A stretch of 64,000 nt of DNA from Trichaptum fuscoviolaceum (Eukaryota > Basidiomycota > Agaricomycetes > Hymenochaetales > Trichaptaceae), in the NCBI GenBank assembly GCA_910574455.1, contig CAJSYZ010000001.1, positions 5,096,968 through 5,160,967 of the forward strand. The letters are read 5' to 3'. Shown one piece after another: positions 10,437 to 21,609 of this stretch; the first letter of the stretch is position 1, and each line of letters opens with the position of its first letter. The position numbers and the translations under genes are program-made. Under the pieces are notes generated by a model that did not search any database, had not been told where the DNA came from, and saw only the letters and a list, made by a program, of their open reading frames with translations.

Positions 10437-12125
10437 TCAAATTACACAATACGACTGAACTTGCATCGTAGACCATATCTCCACAGCGTACTCCGTCTTT
10501 ATCCGTAACTCCTCGCATTCGACGTCGAGAATCGGCAGCGCAAGCTCTTCCCATGCGGAATGACATCTCGCATCCTCATCCTCATCCTCATCCTCATCCT
10601 CATCCTCATCCTCATCCTCATCCTCATCCTCATCCTCATCCTCAAACGACAGACCCAACCCGTAGACAGATGCCGTAGATGGAGACGGAGAATCGCGTGT
10701 GTGAAACTGACGAGACAAGACGAGTTGAGTGAGGAAGGGAAAGGTGAACCTATGAGTGGTGTTCGCAGCAGGGGAGACATACAACCGCTTAAGGAGCGGA
10801 CAGAGTTTACACTCGTCGTGTAGTATACGCTCGCCCACACCGCGCATGCGTCCCGGCTGGTTCAATGACAGCTCGAACAGGAAAGTATCTGAGAGCGGGT
10901 GATCGGACAAGTGCACATCCAGATAGACCAGGTCGGGCATATAACGAAGAATCTCCAGCAGCGCCTCCTCGTCTATGGAGCACGATTTGAGGTTCAGAGT
11001 AGTGAGCGCACAGTGATTGCGCTGGATAAATTCGATTATTCTCCGGGAGGACAACACCCACCAGGTGGAATCGGCTCGCTCAGCTTCCGGGCGCTCCTCG
11101 GCGATCTCGAGGCCTCGGAGTCGGGGTGCCACCAAATGGTCGAGGAGCACCCAGATATGTATCTTCAGGGACAGAGACTCGAGCAGCGAGAGCCAGACGA
11201 AACGGCCTTCCACTGGCCGCTCGTAAAGCCTGGCGAATTCCTGTTGCATCGGGATGCAGTGGTTCGCGTAGCCGATGGCCAGCGTCTTGAGTTTTGGAAA
11301 CGCGATGTGGAAGGAGGCGAGCAGGAGGGAATGCAGTCGGGCGTTCCTGCACACAAGGGTGTGGACGTTGCAGGGTACGTAGTAGATGCTCTCTCTGCCG
11401 TCCGGGCATTCCTCCGGGCGAAGCTGCTGTACGCTGAGATAGAAATCGCGCAGGTCCAGTTCTTCAACACTCGGCGAAAGTCGGTCGAGGAAGAGAATTT
11501 GGCAGCCTTGTGCTTCGACTTTCTTCAATCTTGTACACTGCAGGAGCAAGAGAGGAACAACACCCGTATCCCACTGACGTCCGGCGCTTCTTTCGCCGAA
11601 GACAAGCTTGAGCTCCTGCAGAGAGCGAGAGCAGATTTCGACGTCGCGGGCTCGCGCACGCAACACCCGCGCAGGAACTTGGAAAAGAACCTTGCTCCAT
11701 CGACCTTGGCGTTCGCGCAGCATGGCGTATAGTTGTGAGAGAAGCGGCCATTGCTGCTCCGTAGTTTCGCCTTGCTTGACGAACGCGAAGACCAGGGGCT
11801 CGGTCCCGGAGTATTGCAGCGATAGCGAGAGCGTGTTTTTGTATCCGACGAACTGCTCGTCCGAAAACGTCGGCGCGACGACAATGCGGAAGTGGGACCA
11901 CAGCTGCGGTGTCGCGAGAACGTTTGCCTTCCACTGTCTGCAGACCTGCCTGAGGATGAATGGTACGTTTCCTATAGGCTTCTCCGTTGGCAACCAGCTG
12001 GGCATGCAGTGGACGAATATGCGCTTGAGTATGTCGGGACGACCACTGAGTCTTGACCATGGGTTGCCAGTCAGCTGCTGCGTTTCGTACGCTACATTTT
12101 CCAGGAGGGCTAGTGCACCGTCCAT
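10437..12125 (-). CDS. F-box/LRR-type protein with a C-terminal Asp-Glu tract
   Basis: Single-exon frame of about 562 residues from the ATG at 12125 (MDGALALLENV). The frame stays open to 12368, but upstream residues look like untranslated sequence, so the inner ATG is preferred. The N-terminal region has a fungal F-box: LSGRPDILKRIFVHCMP, then VPFILRQVCRQWKANVLATPQLWSHF. It is followed by leucine-rich segments such as SVEELDLRDF, ALTTLNLKSCSI and DLVYLDVHLSD. Near the C-terminus is a run of about 25 alternating Asp/Glu residues encoded by a hexanucleotide repeat. F-box proteins bind Skp1 and bring substrates to SCF ubiquitin ligases; the target here is unknown. Divergent from LIN1. Confidence 0.8.
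   Translation of the reverse strand: MDGALALLENVAYETQQLTGNPWSRLSGRPDILKRIFVHCMPSWLPTEKPIGNVPFILRQVCRQWKANVLATPQLWSHFRIVVAPTFSDEQFVGYKNTLSLSLQYSGTEPLVFAFVKQGETTEQQWPLLSQLYAMLRERQGRWSKVLFQVPARVLRARARDVEICSRSLQELKLVFGERSAGRQWDTGVVPLLLLQCTRLKKVEAQGCQILFLDRLSPSVEELDLRDFYLSVQQLRPEECPDGRESIYYVPCNVHTLVCRNARLHSLLLASFHIAFPKLKTLAIGYANHCIPMQQEFARLYERPVEGRFVWLSLLESLSLKIHIWVLLDHLVAPRLRGLEIAEERPEAERADSTWWVLSSRRIIEFIQRNHCALTTLNLKSCSIDEEALLEILRYMPDLVYLDVHLSDHPLSDTFLFELSLNQPGRMRGVGERILHDECKLCPLLKRLYVSPAANTTHRFTFPFLTQLVLSRQFHTRDSPSPSTASVYGLGLSFEDEDEDEDEDEDEDEDEDEDEDEDARCHSAWEELALPILDVECEELRIKTEYAVEIWSTMQVQSYCVI
10571..10644. repeat. (CATCCT)n hexanucleotide microsatellite, about 12 units, inside a CDS
   Basis: Nearly perfect CATCCT units that read as alternating Asp-Glu codons (GAT/GAG) on the minus strand of the F-box gene. 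Length change in whole units keeps the frame. Confidence 0.95.
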
Positions 12126-12699
12126 TGAGTTCTGGCCTTTGAGTTTTGTCAGTGTGAAAAAGAGAGCCAGTCTATGGGCGATTAACTGAAGAAAGATAGG
12201 AAATATAAGCTTCTCTTGCCTGCAGGAAGTAGTTGGGTGTAAAGCGAGGGTGATACAGAGAAAACGGCCGACTTCTTTAGTTTTGTAGACTGAACGGTGA
12301 TGCGAGGCGCACGTTACCCAATACCGTCGACAAAGACACAAAGGAAACGAGGCAGACACAAGTAGCACTCAGAATCTTTTAGCCACAGAAACTTGAAGAG
12401 CTCTCTGCAATTTGCTGTATGTTGCTGTTGCCATCTTTTAATCTTTTATCTTGAACGAGCCAGACTTCGCAGTGTTGCGCGGATAATCATAGGCGAGTCC
12501 CACATCTAAGAAAGGTTTGCATTGGCCAGGGCAGCAGCAAAGCTTCACCGACAGAAGTGAGAGACATTTCGACATAGAAGGAGGTGCGTTCGCGTAGTGG
12601 GTGCAGGAGAGCCAGTGTTCGGTTGAAGGAGTTGAGAGCAAGAGGCATGGGCGGCCAAATCCGAAGGGACGCGCATTTACTGCTCTCTCTTGAACCACT
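12126..12699. promoter_or_regulatory. shared 5' region of the divergent F-box gene and LIN1
   Basis: 574 bp lie between two divergent start codons, so promoters of both genes must lie here. The F-box frame stays open through most of it, so a longer 5' leader or an alternative start for that gene cannot be excluded. No clear motif was recognised. Confidence 0.5.
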
Positions 12700-14021
12700 A
12701 TGAAGCGTTCTCAGCCCTCCTCCGAGCACGTCTCCTCCCGCCGCAAACCCACCGAGAAGAAAACGCGATTCGTCTCGCCCGAAGATGACCCAGCGAGCTT
12801 CGCAGAGGACGTCGACGCGCAGCTCGAAGACAACAAGAAGGTGAAGCGGAAGGGCGGGGTCAAGACCGAGGGCTACGACTCGGACTCGAGCGACGACGGC
12901 GAAGGCGTCGTTCTCAGCCGCCGAAAGAACGCTGGGAAGGACGGAGGCGACGACGAAGACGATATGTTCGCGATGGGCGACAAGGAGGACGCGAACGCGT
13001 CGGAGAGCGCAGCGAAGACGAAGAAGGAGGAGTACCTGCGGCTCGGCGACATCGAAGGGCAGGAGTTCAACGAAGGATCGGGCTCGGGCGGCGAAGGCGA
13101 CGAAGACGACCTGGCGGACACGGACGAGAGCGAGCCCGAGGACGAGGACGACGCCGAGCGGCGCAAGAAGGCGGGGATGGGCTTCGAGCTGTCGAAGTTC
13201 AACATGCGCGACGAGATGGAGGAGGGCAAGTTCACCGCCGACGGGTCCTTCGTGCGCACGTTCGACCCGCACGCCGCGCACGACCGCTGGCTCGAGGGCA
13301 CCGACGAGCGCGAGATGAAGAAGGCGCGCAGGGCGAAGCGGGCGCTCGAGCGCAAGGAGCGGGACCGGCTCCGGCGCGAGCAGAAGGAGGAGGAGAGCCT
13401 GAAGCACGGCGGCAAGAGCGAAATCGAGAAGGAGATGCTGTCACTGATGATGCGGGGCGAAACTGTGCTCGAGGCGCTTGCACGACTGGGAGACAAGGCG
13501 AAGAAGGCGAAGGATAAGGAGAAGAGGTAAGTTCAAACAATCAAATTATAAGTATATATTGCTAATAGACACATTGTAGACTACAGAAAAAACACCCCCG
13601 CTCAGAGAGTCTCGCAATGGACCTCGACACCAACGGCAACACCTTGCGCACGAAATCCATCAAGACGCCCTCGAAAGACCCGCCTCAAAAGCAACAAATC
13701 GAGCGGCTCACTGCGCTCTCCTCGCAGCTCATGGGTCTCGGCGACATCGACATCTACAACAAAACATACGAGCACATCTTGCGCTCCGTGCGCTCATCAG
13801 GAAACGTCGACCCGGACTGGATCTCGCCACCTATGCAATACGAGTACAAGTGGGACGTGCCCGAAGCGCCCCAGGTCGAGGGCCAGGAGCAGGTCTTTGG
13901 GCCATATGGCGCAGATGAGCTGAGGACGTGGTATGATGCAGCTTACTTCGGTATCTCGGGCGAGAAAATCAAGCTCCGTCCTGTTGGCGGCGAGTGGGGA
14001 GATTGGGACGATGTCTTCTAA
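12700..14021 (+). CDS. LIN1: LIN1/CD2BP2-like U5 snRNP-associated protein with GYF domain
   Basis: Two exons, 12700-13526 and 13580-14021, join in phase across a GTAAGT..TAG intron of 53 bp; the product is about 422 residues. The N-terminal two thirds are highly charged and acidic (blocks of Glu/Asp and Lys). They contain the family segment FELSKFNMRDEMEEGKF and DGSFVRTFDP. The C-terminus is a GYF domain: YEYKWDVPE, then VFGPYGADELRTWYDAAYF and DWDDVF at the end. In CD2BP2 (52K) and yeast Lin1, this domain reads proline-rich ligands and the protein associates with U5 snRNP before tri-snRNP assembly. The GYF signature is slightly varied (GPYGADEL) but complete. Convergent with RAD54, stops 177 bp apart. 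Confidence 0.9.
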
Positions 14022-14198
14022 AACGACGTCAATCGCATCGCATTTAATGTATTGTATAATTCCTATGTAACACTATTGTGTACAAATGTATGATTGACCA
14101 TAGTACAGATTGCAGCTTGAATGTATCGATAGCAGTTGGATATCTGAAAAAACGACCAAGAAAAAGAGCCAATAAAAACAAGGTGCTTGCTTTTGAGT

Positions 14199-17100
14199 CT
14201 AATGACTGATGTATTGGAAAACGAAAGACACTTCAGGTAAACCGACCTCCGCGCGAAGCAAGTCATCATGGTTATTCTTTAACTCCGGATTCGTATAATG
14301 GTTCCACCTAAGTATTCAGTCAGCCTCAACTCCCAATCATGAGACGGGGACGAAAAGAAAACATACGTGCTCGCATCCCCATAAAGCAGCGCCGGGCTCT
14401 TCACCACCTGGCGCCCATCCTTGCACCTCTTACACTTAAACGTCTCATGCGTCTCGCACAGCGTGTTCTCTTTAAAGGAGAACAGCTGCCGGAGCATGTC
14501 GCCGGAGAAATGGCGCTCGGCGTCCGCCAGCTCGTCGACGACGGCGGACGACAACGCCTGCTTGGACGCCTGCCGCTGGAAGATCTTCTCCTCGATCGTG
14601 CCCTTCGAGATGAACCGGTACACGAAGCCTGGGTAGGATGAGGGGTTAGTTAGGGTGGAGAAAACTGGTATGTTTGGAGATGATATGGACACTGACATTC
14701 TTTCTTCTGCCCGTCCCGCCATACACGCGCAAGCGCCTGCTGGTCGGAGGCAGGGTTCCAATCTGCAGAACACAGTCAGTCCACGGTAAGAAGCGAGAGA
14801 CACCTCTGCCCCTAGTCAACACAGTGTACTCACCTGGGTCAAACAATATCAGCCTGTTCGCACCAATCAAGTTAATCCCACAGCCGCCCGCCTTGCTGCT
14901 CAGCAGGAACACGAACTCGCCGCGCGTCGGATCGTTGAACTGGTCCACGAGCTTCTGCCGCTTCGACACCGTCATCGTGCCGTCCAGGCGGAAGTAGCCG
15001 TACCTATCATGGAGACTTTTTAAGTGTATGTTGTTGTAAGTCAAACAGGAGAGAAACGCACGTTTTCGACCTGCAGAGCTTCTCGAACAAGTCCAGCGTC
15101 TGCGTGTAGTTACTGATCAGGACGATCTTGTCCGTCGTCTCCGTCCTAATCCGGTGCAGGAACCTATCAAAAGAGGTGCACTCTGAGAAAAGAAGTCAAC
15201 AATAAAAAATTCTACTCAGTCTCTCACCGTTCGAGCACCACGAACTTCCCGCTCCAATCGCATCGAACACCCTGGTTCCTGCCCCCCTTGTTGCCCAGAT
15301 TCTTCGCGCCGCAGAAACCCTCCGGGATCAAGTTGTCCGAGCCGCGCAGATCCTTCGGGAGGTCGAGCAGCTCCGGGTGGTTGCACAGCTTCTTGAGGAT
15401 GTTGATCGCCGTGAGCGGCTGCGAGTCCGTGCCGCGCAGCAGCGCCTTGATCTCCGGCGACGTGATGAACAGCCGGTACAGCGCGAGCTGGAAGTCGGAG
15501 AGCCCGCAGAACACGACTTGTTCGTATTTCACGGGCACTGTTTTTCAAGAGTAAATAGGAATTCAGTTGTGGTGAGAAAGGGGGAAGATGGAGTGAGATG
15601 TGGGGGGGGGGGAGTGGCTCACGGTATTTAGACAAGAGGTCGTTCGTCCGGCGGATGATGAACGGCATGACGAGCGAGGCGAGCTCCTTGAGCTTCTTCT
15701 CGCAGCCCGCCTTCACCTCATCGCTCGCGTCCGCGTCGCGCCCGCGGATGATCGCGTTCTCGAAGTTCTTGCGGAAGTCGCCCTTCGAGCCGAGGTAGTT
15801 CGGGTTCGCGAAGTTGAGCAGCGAGAAGTATTCGGAGAGGTCATTCTGGTGGGGCGTGGGTGGTGTGATATGGGATGTGAGTAGCTAAGGAGAATTGAAT
15901 GGGAAAGGCGGACCTGGATTGGAGTACCGGAGAGGATGACACGGCGTTTGACTTTCAGTGCATTGAGTGATTGGAAAGTGAGCGAGTCTGATAAATAATT
16001 AGCACTTCCGTTTCATATACAGTATATTGTGCCTCAGGTCGTACCAGAGTTCTTGAGACGATGTCCCTCATCACAGAGCAGCAAGCCGATATGGCAATTC
16101 GCCAAGTATTCTTGGAGAGTCCGAAGAGTCTCGTACGAGACAATCATCACTACATATAGTCTTCAGAGCTCGTTGATTGTATGGGTTGTTGAATACTAAC
16201 CTGGCTGGGTTACATTCCGACCACTCGCAGCGACCCATCTCGCCACTTTCTCGAGCAAGTCGGCCTTCCCCCCTTTTCCGTCGACCGCAAGCGCACCGGG
16301 CGCGTCCGCGCCGAGCCACTTGACTGTTCGAACACAGTGGTCAGGATATTTGAGATTGTTAGGGTCTGATAATGGTATTTCTTACCAAGCTCGTTTGCCC
16401 AATTCTTTACTAGACTGCTTGGGCATGCGATGATGCACTTTTCAATCGTCGGCTTGCCTGCACGGGGTGATTGCTTGAGGAGAGTCCACATGAGGGCGAT
16501 GCACTGTAGAGTCTTCCCGAGGCCCATCTCGTCTGCCATGATACACCTGAAAGTCATTTCAGTTTCATAGGTTGTCTGAATAGATGAGAGGAGACTCACC
16601 CGTGTTGGTTCTCGACTGTCATCCCAGTCGTGCATTTGTACAAGAACTGTCGTTGTCATTTAGCTAAATAAAATATGAGGAATGAGATCTAAAATTATTA
16701 CAGACCTTGACACCTTCGATCTGATGTGGACGCAACACTTTCGTGAGCTTCGGACACAATACGACCGCCACCTTCTGTGTCTTCTGCACCTTCTTCTGGT
16801 CCTCACCAAGCATCTTGCGTAGCGACTTATGCGGGTTAAACATCCCCTTCGTCTTCTCCTCCGCCTCTTTCCGCTCCAGCTCCTTCGCCTCCTCCTTCTC
16901 GCGCTCGCGCTTCTCCTCCTCCGTCTCCCGGTCGTCAATCGTCGGGTCGTAGAGCACGATCGCGTGGTCCTCCATCGGGTCGTGCAGCGGGCGCGGCAGG
17001 AGCGTGACTTGCGGGCGGATGCCGAGCGAGATACCGGACAGCACGGTTGGCACGACTTCGCCCTTCTGGTTCTTCATCGCGGGGATCGCGAACCGCTTTG

Positions 17101-17407
17101 CGGAGATGCTATCGAATGGTTTGACGTCGTACTTCGGGAACCGCTTGAGGTCGTGCGCGATGGGGTCGAGCTCATCATACGTCGCGTCCCTGTCTTTCTT
17201 GCGCTTCTTCTTCGCATTCTCGTCCTCTGAGTCGTCCGAGTCGCCTTGCGCACCCTTGTAGCTCACACGTTTGCGCTTGCGCGTGGGCTGCTCTCTCGTC
17301 GTCGCTGCTTTGATCGTCGGTGGTTTGAACGGCTGGTTCACGCGGAAGCTCTCCTGAAGTCGGTCCACGACTCGCCCATCGGGCGTTACTGGCTGTCGTT
17401 TCAGCAT
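14199..17407 (-). CDS. RAD54: DNA repair and recombination ATPase RAD54 (SNF2 family)
   Basis: About ten exons. The start is the ATG at 17407 ([11 protein letters not shown]); an in-frame ATG at 17440 is an alternative. The N-terminal region is basic and carries a KKKRKK cluster typical of Rad54. The helicase motifs follow in order: [24 protein letters not shown] (Walker A), CPSSLVKNW, the DEGH box ([10 protein letters not shown], at about 16060-16100), [93 protein letters not shown] and [18 protein letters not shown] Cys-containing element (CKRCKDG) and the tail SFVFQYISH precede the stop at 14199-14201. DEGH rather than DEAH is the Rad54 form. It acts with Rad51 in strand invasion in the nucleus. 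Confidence 0.95.
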
Positions 17408-17771
17408 TTCCTCATATAAAAAGATGAGACGAAGAGACAAAGATTGGGGGGAAAACTTGAAAATGTATTGATAAGTTTCGGACGAAGATGACGGTCAAGA
17501 GGAAAGCGCCGACGACGCGTCAACAGGGATAAACAGCGCGTCACGGTCTCGGGCGCCCAACTTAAGCGCCGTCAGTGTCACGTGAACCGGTTTTTGCTTC
17601 CGCCTCAGGTTCAGGGCGTGTGGATTGGCAGCGGGAAGTCTATTTCAGCCTCCGTAGGCGAACCGCAACTACGCCCACAGTCTATGCGATGGTCCCCATT
17701 CCTCCTCCCTATCCCGTCGTATCTTTCTTGTTGTAGCTCTCGTTTTCTTGGGTGATCGTCCACGAATCACG
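17408..17771. promoter_or_regulatory. bidirectional promoter of RAD54 and the chromodomain gene
   Basis: 364 bp between divergent ATGs. An MCB-type site ACGCGT is at 17515-17520 (within GACGCGTC) and a CACGTG palindrome at 17579-17584. In yeasts MCB sites drive G1/S genes, including many replication and repair genes. A role here is inference from the sites alone. Confidence 0.45.
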
Positions 17772-20700
17772 ATGGCGCGAACGGTCACGGCCAGCAGCGA
17801 CTCCGAGTCAGACTCAGAGCCTGAGGAGAAGCTCTGGGAAGTCGGTGCGCCTCAAGTTCCCCTTTTTTTCTGGCTGAGGTGTTCATATCTCGTTCTATAG
17901 AGAAGATTGTGAAGGCGGTTGTCGTTCATCGCGGGAGGGGAAACAAGATACGTTGGGTAAGCTGCCTTCTCCAGACCTGGTCGCCATTCTAACATGTGAG
18001 CCTATGCATCTAGAAATATCTGGTCAAGGCAAGCATATGTCAATTTCAAAGTCTTCATCACCTTGCATTCCTCACACCGTCTCTTGTCATCGATGCAGTG
18101 GGAAGGATACGATGATGACGAGAATACGTGAGCTCTATTTATCACTGATCTCACTCCTTTCAACTCATTGTACTCTCGCCACAAAGACTCGAACCACCAG
18201 AAAGCTTCAACTCATGCCCGGAGCTCCTGCGCGACTTTTGGAAACGGACGGACACCGGAGGGCGTAACAAAGACAAAGGGAGCCTATTTAAAGTCGGCGA
18301 GGAGTTCTATCCCGGTACGTGTCGCCTGCCGTTTGACTCTCGACCAACAACACCGGTCTCAATAATCTACTCGTATTGTATATGCCCCAATATCCTTGCC
18401 AACACCATCCAGACTACCCGTTCGTCGACAGCGAAGAAGAGGGCGAGCGAGCATACCAAGAGTGGAAGAAGCGGCGCGAGATGCAGGAAAATAGAGGCAA
18501 GCGCCCCCGGACGCCGAGTGAGGAGGACTCGGAGCCCGTTAACGTTAAGCGCAAGAAGCAAATGGTTAGGGAGAGCGGGCGTAAGGTTCGCTGATTTTCC
18601 TGTTTTCACTTTGTCCGTTTCTTTCTTCCAACTTACATCTGTTCTTTGTCCTCCAGTCTCGCCCGTTACGCATATCAGACAGCTCAACGGAGTCGGACGA
18701 TATCCCGCTGCATGATCAGCGGCGTCGGCAGCAACAGCAAGACAAGGCGAAGGACAAGGGCAAAGGGAAAGCCCCGCAGCAGCAGCAACAGCAGCGCAAA
18801 ACCACTGCGCGCCCGAGCAACCTCCCACCCCACCGCTCCTCCAAGGGCAAGAACAAAATGCTCGACGAGCGCGAACCGTCCATCGACCCCGACTCCGGGC
18901 TGTACGCACACTCTGCGCCCAAGCCCAAGCCCCGCGAAGGGTCGGCGGAGAGCGACCATGCTGGCTCCCTGTTCAGCGGCGGCGAAGACTCTGAAGAGGC
19001 CCCTGGCCCGTCGAATGCTAACGCAGTGGCAGGCCCGTCGACGATGACAAACATGCATGCTGCGCACCGTTCCAGGGCGGGGAGACAACAAGAAGTCGAC
19101 CGGTCGACCATTCCCGAGCACCGCCGCCGCAAAGAATTTTCGCTCGTCCAGCGCATCGAGCCGCCCGAGCTCCTCGCCGCCACCGGGGCTGCATCTGCAT
19201 CTTTATCGAGCGTACAAGACGCCCCACCACCGACCGAGCCTGCGATTCCTCACGCTCCTGCTGTGGCAGCCCCTCACGCTGTAGCAGACGCAGGCGGGGC
19301 TTCCAATGCGCAAGTCTCGCCCTCGCGCCTCCCGCGCTCGATCATGACAATCGAGAAGGGTGGCAAGCTGAGCGTCGTGCGCACGAAAGACGGGCACTAC
19401 ATCGAGAAGCAGCGCGTGCCGTCGAAGTGTTCCGTCGCGCAGCGTCACGGTGCAGCCCAACCCCAACCCCAACCGCGCCCGCCGCGTTCTGACTCTGTTT
19501 CTGTTTCTGTTTCTGGATCGGTGCACGCGTCCCCGCCTCCTGCTCTCCCCTCTACGCCAGCTGGGATGGCTTCTGATTTTGGGTCTACTGATGATTTCGG
19601 TCCTGCAGCTGCAGCTGAAGAACCGCAGTCGATGGATATATTCGACGACTTCGTATACCTCAGCGACTCCTCTGCTCCCGCTCCCACGCATCCCGACTCA
19701 ACATCTCGTCGGTACGTCTTGAACTTGCCCACGCTCGCCACTCCAGAGAACATCGCGCAGCCTATTACTACCAGCTCGCCCAAAGACGTCCACTCGGCAT
19801 TCTCTCCACCGCATTCGAGCCCCGTCAAATTATTGTACGTACCCTCCGCGATTCTTCTCGTACCTCACTCACCGGAACTAATGTCCGGAATCAAGCCTGC
19901 AATCCGACGACTCCTCTCCGCCCAGCGCGAAGAGCTCCAAGACCTCCCGAAGCTCGGCCAGTGAGTTGTTCTCACCCAGCAAAGTCATCGGGCCGCTCGC
20001 AGACAACTTCCCCTTGGGCGGCGCGTACGTCTCTTACGTTCACTCACTCATCGTTGGCCAGACTACTAACAACAGCTTCATACCGTCGACAGAAGCCCCA
20101 CCCTGCTCGAGTTCGCGCAAAACGCGTCCCAGCAGTCCCAGCAACTTCAACTCCTGTAAGCCCCCCCTCATCCCGTTTCGTGTTTTAAAACTGTATTTAT
20201 AGCTTTTTTCAAAACTGTATCCATATGATACCTCTGTTGTTGTTCTTCTACTTCATTCCAACTTTGTTCCACTTTGCTTAACCGAGGTCACTTGCTAGAA
20301 ATGAGAAGACTGCCAGTGAGAAGACTGAGAAGACCGACTTGGAGATGCCCGAGATGATAGAGATGATAAGAATGCCGTTGCGCCTGGGCCCCTCGTCTAA
20401 GATGAGCATTGCGCTGAGGGACGTGCGTCCGCCGACGGCGGAGGCGGCGCGCAGGCTTGCGGTGCTTGCTTCGGAAAGTGAGACGCCTGCGCATGCGTCG
20501 GTGGGCTACGCGCAGAGCGATGGGCTGCCGGGTAAGCTATATCCGCACGGTGTGCTGAGGACCGTGAAAGCGCAAAATCTATGCGCGAGAGTTGTTCATA
20601 CGACCGACACCGACACGTCTGGGCAGCAGCGTACGGACTTTGCTAAGCTTGTAGCTGCGTTAGAGGAAGGCAAATTGGTACGTTCCGGGCCTGTCCCCCG

Positions 20701-20975
20701 CCCCTCTTTTCCTCCTTCGCAGTATTCCATGGACGCTGATGCGTCCTTTTGGGTTACTTCACTTTCTGAAGTTCATATTCACCCTTCCGCGGACAGACGG
20801 TGCGAGCCTGTTTGTTTTATGTTCGTCTAAGGACAGGGAAGCTGTAGAGACGCTCGGCGTCCCGGACGACCTCCGTAGGGTCGACGGCGGCGTCATACTT
20901 CAGACTATCTCCATAGAGGACGACGTCGCGTATGTAATGTTCGCGCTCGAGGCGGAAGACCTGCAGTTGAACTGA
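17772..20975 (+). CDS. chromodomain protein, likely heterochromatin-associated
   Basis: Proposed exons: 17772-17844, 17901-17956, 18014-18028 (15 nt), 18099-18127 (29 nt), 18187-18315, 18413-18585, 18657-19834, 19896-20024, 20093-20155, 20299-~20681 and 20797-20975. Joined, the start reads MARTVTASSDSESDSEPEEK, then a chromodomain: VEKIVKAVVVHRG, KIRWKYLVKWEGYDDDENT and EPPESF. The aromatic cage residue after ENT is Leu where Trp is usual. A long Ser/Pro/Gln-rich middle (QQQQQQ, repeated acidic-serine blocks) is probably disordered. A folded C-terminal domain (DFAKLVAALEEG, GASLFVLCSSKDREAVETLG, ISIEDDVAYVMFALE) ends at the stop 20973-20975. The exact last splice donor is uncertain. Chromodomains bind methylated histone lysines; the partner protein is unknown. 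Confidence 0.8.
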
Positions 20976-21609
20976 ATTCATCCATCGCACGGCTCAGACT
21001 CAGATCATCTTATTTAAATAATTCAGTTGTTAATCCACTAAAGTGAGCTTGTATAATGACCGTGACGCCTTGTTTTCCTGCACCAATTGCTTTACTTTGC
21101 TACGTATCACCTCTGTAACATGCTGTACATTTCTTGATTGTTTATAGCTATAATATGTAGATAGAATAATGCTGTCGATCTTGCTTTGATGTTGTCTCGA
21201 TACTATACTCCTAATTCATTCCGTACTTGCTTTGTAGAATACATAATCTCGATATGAATGGAGTGATCGATGTCGTCATGCAGTATGATGTGCATTCAGA
21301 TTGTCTTTCACATGGATCGACGATGTCAGGACACAACTTTAACTTTAAAGCCTCTGACTACAATTGATAATGTCAAATTGAATTGATTTCGGACATTTAC
21401 TATGACATGTTTGTTGAGTGAAAAATGATCTAAAACAGTGAGAGCAATGAAAGTCTAATCCTTACATCCCCCTCCAAGAAGAGAAATAAATTAGCTGATA
21501 TATGTAGTCTAATAATGATGCAAACATGCCACCCGTTTTCCCGATCCCAGTGAAACATCCGATAGAGTGAGAGAGGACTTGAAAAGTACAGGTGAAGGTG
21601 AGGAGAGGA
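20976..21609. other. intergenic 3'-3' spacer
   Basis: AT-rich spacer between convergent genes; no gene or repeat seen. Confidence 0.5.

Noticed and set aside
10571..10644. Regular repeats as a CRISPR-like array
   Set aside because: No spacers; a pure hexanucleotide array in a eukaryotic coding region.
10899..11732. 277-codon plus-strand frame
   Set aside because: Antisense shadow of the GC-rich F-box/LRR gene; no domain.
12487..13407. 306-codon minus-strand frame
   Set aside because: Antisense shadow of LIN1; its Leu/Arg/Ala-rich sequence is the complement of acidic and lysine codons.
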